Below, piece by piece: positions 59,884-64,000 of a stretch of DNA of 64,000 bases (its first letter is position 1; each line of letters starts with the position of its first letter). The position numbers and the translations under genes are program-made. This stretch comes from Necropsobacter rosorum (GTDB lineage: Bacteria > Pseudomonadota > Gammaproteobacteria > Enterobacterales > Pasteurellaceae): assembly GCA_000751835.1 (NCBI GenBank), contig CCMQ01000004.1:91796-155795 (forward strand), given 5' to 3'. The notes beneath the pieces were generated by a model, which saw only the letters and a program-made list of their open reading frames with translations, was not told the DNA's origin and ran no database searches.

Positions 59884-60921
59884 TTATTTCCATTTATCTA
59901 AACACCACACGTTTCTAAATAATAAAAATCCATCTAGCATAGAACTATATTTTTCCCCATTAACAATAATTGTATTGGCAATTTTATTATGCTCAAAAAT
60001 GTTTGGGTTTATTGGTCTTTTAGCAAAGGGGTTATAGTATATATACATTCCATCGAATAGATGTTCAGTATATTCATTTCTTTTTCTTTTGAATTTTGTA
60101 GGTGTTATACCTGAACTATTAAAGTGTAATGATGTGAAAACACAATCATTTTTAGGGTTTGAAGATAATGCATTGACTTTTCCCATTGTTGCTAGTGGAT
60201 TGAAAATAATCGCACTTATATCAGAGTATTTATCAGTATTGAATAATCCTAATGGTACTTCTGATAAGTTATTTTTAACAACTTTTCCTAATTGTTCCCC
60301 GTGTAACATAGAGTTTGGGTCAAGAGTAATCTCCTGTTCATCTACATAATAATCATATAAAACGGCTTCAATAGAACGATTCGCACCAGTATGACTTAAA
60401 GGCTGAGAAAAGTCTTGAAGAGCAATAACGTATGCAGCATCTTTCATATGTGATAAATGTTTATACCTTTCTTGGTATTTATTGAATTTAGCTGTGATAG
60501 CATTTGCTAATCGTATGATAGATCTTCGATTAAACTCAGGTATTTCAGGAAGATCTTTTAATATGTCAATTTGGGTATCTTCGCTAGGCTCATCACTCGC
60601 ATTTAATGCGACAGTCGCTTCAATGCCAATATTTAAATTTGGCAAATAGAAATCAGGAGCATCATATGTTAAATTTATTTCAAATTGCTCCCCTTTAAGT
60701 TCTCTAAATTTTTTAAGAACAGCAAATAAATAAATCTCCCAAAAGCTAGAATTAAACGTAGATTGAAATTCTGTGATGAATTTATTTCCGCCATCTCTTG
60801 TTTCTATTCCATTTGCCCATTCTTGGAGTAAGTCCATCTTGTATATTTCTTGTCTAGAAATAATCTGCTTAAAATGTTTATGTTGTCTTTCGGTAGGGAT
60901 AATAGAGTTAAATAAGTTCAT
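59884..60921 (-). CDS. Putative PD-(D/E)XK-like accessory protein of the type I locus
   Basis: The 345-residue protein is unrecognised by name; similar proteins are often labelled only as hypothetical or glycosaminoglycan attachment-site proteins. Residues 55-103 resemble a nuclease core: FNSSFWEIYLFAVL with Glu62, TYDAPDFYL with Asp90, and IGIEATVAL with Glu101, where the expected Lys is Thr103. The C-terminal half (about 210-345) contains LGLFNTDKYSDISAIIFNPL and YIYYNPFAKRPI. I use the ATG at 60921 with GGAG six bases upstream; an ATG at 60933 has none. The start overlaps hsdS by 14 bases, so it is translationally coupled to the specificity gene. Function is inferred only. Confidence 0.75.
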   Translation of the reverse strand: MNLFNSIIPTERQHKHFKQIISRQEIYKMDLLQEWANGIETRDGGNKFITEFQSTFNSSFWEIYLFAVLKKFRELKGEQFEINLTYDAPDFYLPNLNIGIEATVALNASDEPSEDTQIDILKDLPEIPEFNRRSIIRLANAITAKFNKYQERYKHLSHMKDAAYVIALQDFSQPLSHTGANRSIEAVLYDYYVDEQEITLDPNSMLHGEQLGKVVKNNLSEVPLGLFNTDKYSDISAIIFNPLATMGKVNALSSNPKNDCVFTSLHFNSSGITPTKFKRKRNEYTEHLFDGMYIYYNPFAKRPINPNIFEHNKIANTIIVNGEKYSSMLDGFLLFRNVWCLDKWK

Positions 60922-62194
60922 TATTTTCTCCATTCAGTAGTTTTGGCAATAACTCATCTCTAACCTTAGATAAAGTATTAGACTGTTGATTGTTTTCATA
61001 AATTTTATCGTAAATTGGTTTAACCATATCAGAGTAAAATTTATGAACTTTATCTGTTGGTGTTAAGATTTGTAGTGTATTCATACTTTGTATAGTAATT
61101 TGTGGTTGAACAGAACCTGATGAAAGCTCTCTCAAATCTGTATTCTTCAAACTGATCTCTAAGAAATATATACTAAAATCGCTTTTTTCATATTCAATAA
61201 CCAGTGAATTACTTGTTATGTAAGAATACGGTAAACTTAATGAAACTTGTCCAACTGTTCCTCGACAGCCAACAAGAATTTGGGGTTTCTCATACAGATA
61301 TTTTTCATAAAAACCAATAATTCCATTTGCTCCAAATACAGGGTAGCCTGAATCTGATAATTGATTTTTAGGTAGTCCTTTACCATAAACAATTTTTGAA
61401 ACATCTTTAAGATATTGATACTCCCACCCCCACGGCAAACCACTCTCATCAACCCCACTCGGAAACGCTTCCGCAACCTTATACAACATCTCAAACCGCT
61501 CTGGTTCTTCGGTTTGCAAGCGGTCTAATTCTGCCGTTGATTTACCACTTATCACCGCCATTACTGCAAGGTTGGCTTGGTGTTCGGTTTCCCCACGGGC
61601 AAGGCTTGCAGCTTTGGTATGCACGGGGTCGAAGTCAATAAACCAGCTTTTGAAGATCGCTTGGGCGATTTGTTCTAGGGTTTGGTTGATTTGGGTGTTG
61701 AGTTCGATTTTACTACTTAAAAGATTTAATTTATTTACAATTTCTTTTTGTGTTACTACATCTGGTAGAGTAATGTATAAATTATTGAAATCACTAAATC
61801 TAATTGCAGGCATTGTCGTAGATGATTGAACGCCTTTAAAATAATTATATATTTTTTCTTGGAGTAAGAAATAATATAAAAATTCTTTATTTAAAATTTC
61901 TTCATTAGAAACATTTATCTTAAACATATTGTTTGCGATAAATCCACTAATACCACGAACAACTTTTCCTGCCCACCCATACCTGATCATTACGACATCT
62001 TTTTTAGAAACCTTGTATTTATCCGAGACATTGCGGATAAATCTTGGTTTTTCATTAGGATTTGTATGATCTACTATTCTGATAAATCTATCCATATCAT
62101 TAGATTTCTCTAAAAATTGCTCTTCAACTGGAACTTGAATGCCTTGTGAAAAAGTTACCAAATCTACTAACTTATAAGTTTCCCACTTACTCAT
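60908..62194 (-). CDS. hsdS: Type I restriction-modification specificity subunit
   Basis: HsdS recognises the bipartite DNA target. The 428-residue protein has two target-recognition domains (about 1-145 and 235-385) and the two conserved helical spacers: KLNLLSSKIELNTQINQTLE with AQAIFKSWFIDFDPVHTKAA in the middle, and MVKPIYDKIYENNQQSNTL with KVRDELLPKLLNGE at the end. It starts eight bases inside the hsdM 3' end and overlaps the accessory gene at its own 3' end. Base composition within the recognition domains is more AT-rich than in the conserved parts, as is usual for exchanged domains. No second hsdS copy or inversion repeat is visible. Confidence 0.94.
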   Translation of the reverse strand: MSKWETYKLVDLVTFSQGIQVPVEEQFLEKSNDMDRFIRIVDHTNPNEKPRFIRNVSDKYKVSKKDVVMIRYGWAGKVVRGISGFIANNMFKINVSNEEILNKEFLYYFLLQEKIYNYFKGVQSSTTMPAIRFSDFNNLYITLPDVVTQKEIVNKLNLLSSKIELNTQINQTLEQIAQAIFKSWFIDFDPVHTKAASLARGETEHQANLAVMAVISGKSTAELDRLQTEEPERFEMLYKVAEAFPSGVDESGLPWGWEYQYLKDVSKIVYGKGLPKNQLSDSGYPVFGANGIIGFYEKYLYEKPQILVGCRGTVGQVSLSLPYSYITSNSLVIEYEKSDFSIYFLEISLKNTDLRELSSGSVQPQITIQSMNTLQILTPTDKVHKFYSDMVKPIYDKIYENNQQSNTLSKVRDELLPKLLNGENNELI

Positions 62195-64000
62195 ACCCCA
62201 ATTCCCCCAAATTCATTTTAATTTTCGCTTCCAGTTCCGCACTTTGTTTAAATTGTTCCTTTAAAAGTGCGGTCAGATTTTGCATTTTTTCTGCAAAAGG
62301 TATGCCGTCGTCTTCTTGTTCAGGCGTGCCGACGTATCGTCCTGGGGTGAGTACGAACTCGTTTTGGGCGATTTCATCGAGCGTGGCGGCGTAGCAGAAC
62401 GCTGGTTGGTTTTGGTAATCGCTGCCTTGTTGCCAAGCGTGGTAGGTGCTGGCGATGTGAGCGATGTCGGCTTGCGTGAAGTCTCGCAAAGTGCGGTCTT
62501 TCATATAGCCAATTTGGCGTGCGTCGATAAACAACACTTCGTTTTTGCGTGCTTTGGCTTTGTTGAGCAGCCAAATGCAGGCGGGGATTTGGGTGTTGGT
62601 AAAGAGCTGGCTTGGCAGTGCGATCATCGCTTCCACAAGGTCTGCGTTGATGATGTTTTTGCGGATTTCGCCTTCGTTGTTGGTCTGTGAAGACATTGAG
62701 CCGTTGGCGAGCAGCAACGCCATTTTGCCTTTCGGGGAAAGGTGGTAAATCATATGTTGCAGCCACGCAAAGTTGGCGTTGCCCGCAGGCGGTGTGCCGT
62801 ATTGCCAGCGTGGGTCGGCGGCGAGCTTTTCGCTCCACCATTCTTTCATATTGAACGGCGGATTTGCCATTATGAAGTCCATTTTTTTGTCGATATGCTT
62901 CGGTTGGTTGAAGGTGTCGGCGTTTGCGCCGCCGAAGTCGCAATCTAGCCCACGGATCGCCATATTCATTGACGCAAGTTTCCACGTCGTTAAATTGGAT
63001 TCCTGCCCGAAAATGGAGATTTGGTTGCGGTTGCCTGCGTGTTCGGCAATAAAGCGTTCGGTTTGCACAAAAAAGCCGCCTGAACCCATTGCAGGGTCGT
63101 ACACTCGCCCTGCGTAAGGCTCTAACATTTCGACAATCAGCGTTACGATGGATTTTGGCGTGAAGTATTGCCCGCCTTTTTTGCCTTCGGCAAGGGCGAA
63201 TTGCCCGAGAAAATACTCGTAAACGTGTCCGAGAATGTCTTTGGCGGCAAGCGAAATCGGCTTGCCGTCGAGCGTTGGGCGTGTGAAATCGGTGTCGGAG
63301 AAGATTTCGATTAAGCCGATGACGGTTTCTTCTTTCACTTCATATTTGGCAAGGCGTTCTAGCACGCCTTTGAGTTTCGGGTTCTCTTTTTCGAGCAGGT
63401 CGAAAGCGTCGTCAATTAGGCTGACTACGCCGTTGAATTTTTTGCCGTCCCAAATGGTTGAGCCGATTGGCACACGGGCGACGGCTTTGATGTCGTCCCA
63501 GCGGGCTTGTTTTGGCACATAGAAGATGTTGTCTTGTTGGTAGTATTCCCGAATTTCCAGCTCGGCTTGGATTTCGTCTTCGGATAAATCAGGCAGATAG
63601 AAGTCGGATTGCGGGTCGTTTAAGGCGGCAAGAATTTGGGCTTGCTGGGCGGCGAAGCTGTCGGAGACGTATTTTAAGAAGATTAAACCGAGAACGATAT
63701 GTTTGTAGTTGGCAGCGTCCAGTTCCTTGCGGAGTTGGTCGGCAGATTTCCAGAGTTTGGCATCAAGTTGATTTAAAAACGCTTGTTGTTCGGCAAGAAC
63801 AACGGCATCATTTTGCTGTGCTGTGCTGTGCTGTGCTGTGCTGTGCTGTGCTGTGCTGTGCTGTGCTGTGCTGTGCTGTGCTGTGCTGTGCTGTGCTGTG
63901 CTGTGCTTCGCCCTCCCTTTCTCTCCAACTCTGTTACGCGTTTTTCTCTTATATTCCCACCGGCCTCTACTCTCCTCGTGCTCTCTCGTGCCCTGCCGTG
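62187..64000 (-). CDS. hsdM: Type I DNA methyltransferase, repeat-containing, 5' end off window
   Basis: HsdM makes N6-adenine methylation with HsdS. The frame is open from the stop at 62187 through 63815, giving about 542 residues, then through the pentamer repeat (read as Gln-His-Ser-Thr-Ala units) to the window edge. The N-terminal helical domain is visible (QAFLNQLDAKLWKSADQL), as are SAM motif I DPAMGSGGFF (about 63098-63069) and catalytic IMANPPFNM (about 62873-62847). No start codon is visible, because sequence beyond the repeat is doubtful. The GTG at 63518 is an internal Val codon, not a start. With 18 units the known HsdM frame continues upstream without a stop, but whether it is on or off cannot be told. 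Confidence 0.92.
   Translation of the reverse strand, partial: RQGTREHEESRGRWEYKRKTRNRVGEKGRAKHSTAQHSTAQHSTAQHSTAQHSTAQHSTAQQNDAVVLAEQQAFLNQLDAKLWKSADQLRKELDAANYKHIVLGLIFLKYVSDSFAAQQAQILAALNDPQSDFYLPDLSEDEIQAELEIREYYQQDNIFYVPKQARWDDIKAVARVPIGSTIWDGKKFNGVVSLIDDAFDLLEKENPKLKGVLERLAKYEVKEETVIGLIEIFSDTDFTRPTLDGKPISLAAKDILGHVYEYFLGQFALAEGKKGGQYFTPKSIVTLIVEMLEPYAGRVYDPAMGSGGFFVQTERFIAEHAGNRNQISIFGQESNLTTWKLASMNMAIRGLDCDFGGANADTFNQPKHIDKKMDFIMANPPFNMKEWWSEKLAADPRWQYGTPPAGNANFAWLQHMIYHLSPKGKMALLLANGSMSSQTNNEGEIRKNIINADLVEAMIALPSQLFTNTQIPACIWLLNKAKARKNEVLFIDARQIGYMKDRTLRDFTQADIAHIASTYHAWQQGSDYQNQPAFCYAATLDEIAQNEFVLTPGRYVGTPEQEDDGIPFAEKMQNLTALLKEQFKQSAELEAKIKMNLGELGYE
63816..63905 (-). repeat. 18 tandem CTGTG pentamers in the hsdM 5' region
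   Basis: Eighteen perfect CTGTG units (CACAG in the hsdM sense) occupy 63816-63905, with TG before and CT after as partial units. Five is not a multiple of three, so each gain or loss of one unit shifts the frame; three units restore it. Such simple repeats near the start of a methyltransferase gene cause phase variation by slipped-strand mispairing in Haemophilus and relatives. Confidence 0.95.
63908..64000. other. Pyrimidine-rich terminal sequence of doubtful quality
   Basis: The final 93 bases are strongly C/T-biased and lack any match to an HsdM N-terminus, promoter or ribosome binding site. Their last part contains degraded copies of the pentamer (CTCGTG, CTCTCGTG, CTGCCGTG). This is what a low-quality contig end caused by polymerase or assembly failure across the repeat could look like. 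Confidence 0.55.

Noticed and set aside
60908..62194. Invertible or duplicated hsdS (shufflon-type specificity switching)
   Set aside because: Only one hsdS is present and I saw no long inverted repeats or recombinase gene nearby; the RAYT is a Y1 transposase, not an invertase.
62187..63518. Start of hsdM at the GTG at 63518
   Set aside because: The frame continues upstream with a typical HsdM N-terminal domain, so this GTG is an internal codon.

Overview
The window looks like a chromosome segment from a Pasteurellaceae bacterium of the clade that uses the Haemophilus-type DNA uptake signal (AAGTGCGGT and its complement). Dozens of copies of that 9-mer are scattered through it, many as inverted pairs just after stop codons. 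Gene content and order (plsB/lexA, rpsF-priB-rpsR-rplI, rnr-rlmB, dusB-fis, accBC, aspA/fxsA/groESL, nanE-nanK-nanA, ftsB-ispD, truD-surE-nlpD without rpoS) fit a Mannheimia/Basfia succiniciproducens-like or Actinobacillus succinogenes-like organism. Genus and species are inference. I saw no rRNA, tRNA or CRISPR array.

Layout. 1-6.7 kb: 5' end of plsB, SOS-controlled lexA, a ribosomal-protein operon with a candidate S6:S18 leader, RNase R, RlmB and a lipoprotein. 6.8-7.8 kb: an AT-rich accessory gene with two cold-shock domains and a nuclease-like C-terminus. 7.8-22.7 kb, almost all on the minus strand: purL with a PurR box, dusB-fis, yhdT-panF-hydrolase-prmA, accBC, aroQ, menB-menC, aspA. 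22.9-27.9 kb, plus strand: fxsA, heat-shock groESL, a MarC-family protein, gdhA. 28-35.8 kb: an AT-rich carbohydrate locus, with a divergent ROK regulator and an operon of SDR dehydrogenase, FGGY kinase, sugar ABC transporter and a stand-alone glucose-type PTS EIIB domain. 35.8-40.7 kb: a sialic-acid catabolic operon (nanE-nanK-yhcH-rpiR regulator-nanA) divergent from an SGNH hydrolase, with a CRP site between them. 40.8-54.7 kb: ftsB-ispD, a Kef-type antiporter, an emrRAB-like efflux operon, ispF-truD-surE-yqaA, a small NlpD-like lipoprotein, nlpD, a small lipoprotein and a patatin-like lipoprotein. 54.7-64 kb: decayed gene remnants followed by a type I restriction-modification locus.

The type I locus is the most unusual region. 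On the minus strand the order is hsdM, hsdS, a PD-(D/E)XK-like gene of about 345 residues, an island with an oppositely oriented REP-associated tyrosine transposase (RAYT) and three copies of a ~95-bp inverted-pair repeat, then hsdR. Near its 5' end hsdM carries 18 tandem CTGTG pentamers (CACAG in the coding sense), the hallmark of a phase-variable methyltransferase. A RhuM-family fragment lies beyond hsdR. The last ~90 bases after the repeat do not look genomic and may be a poor-quality contig end.

Other candidates for something new are the double cold-shock/nuclease-like protein, the EIIB domain inside an ABC-transporter operon, and the tandem partial duplication of the NlpD N-terminus.
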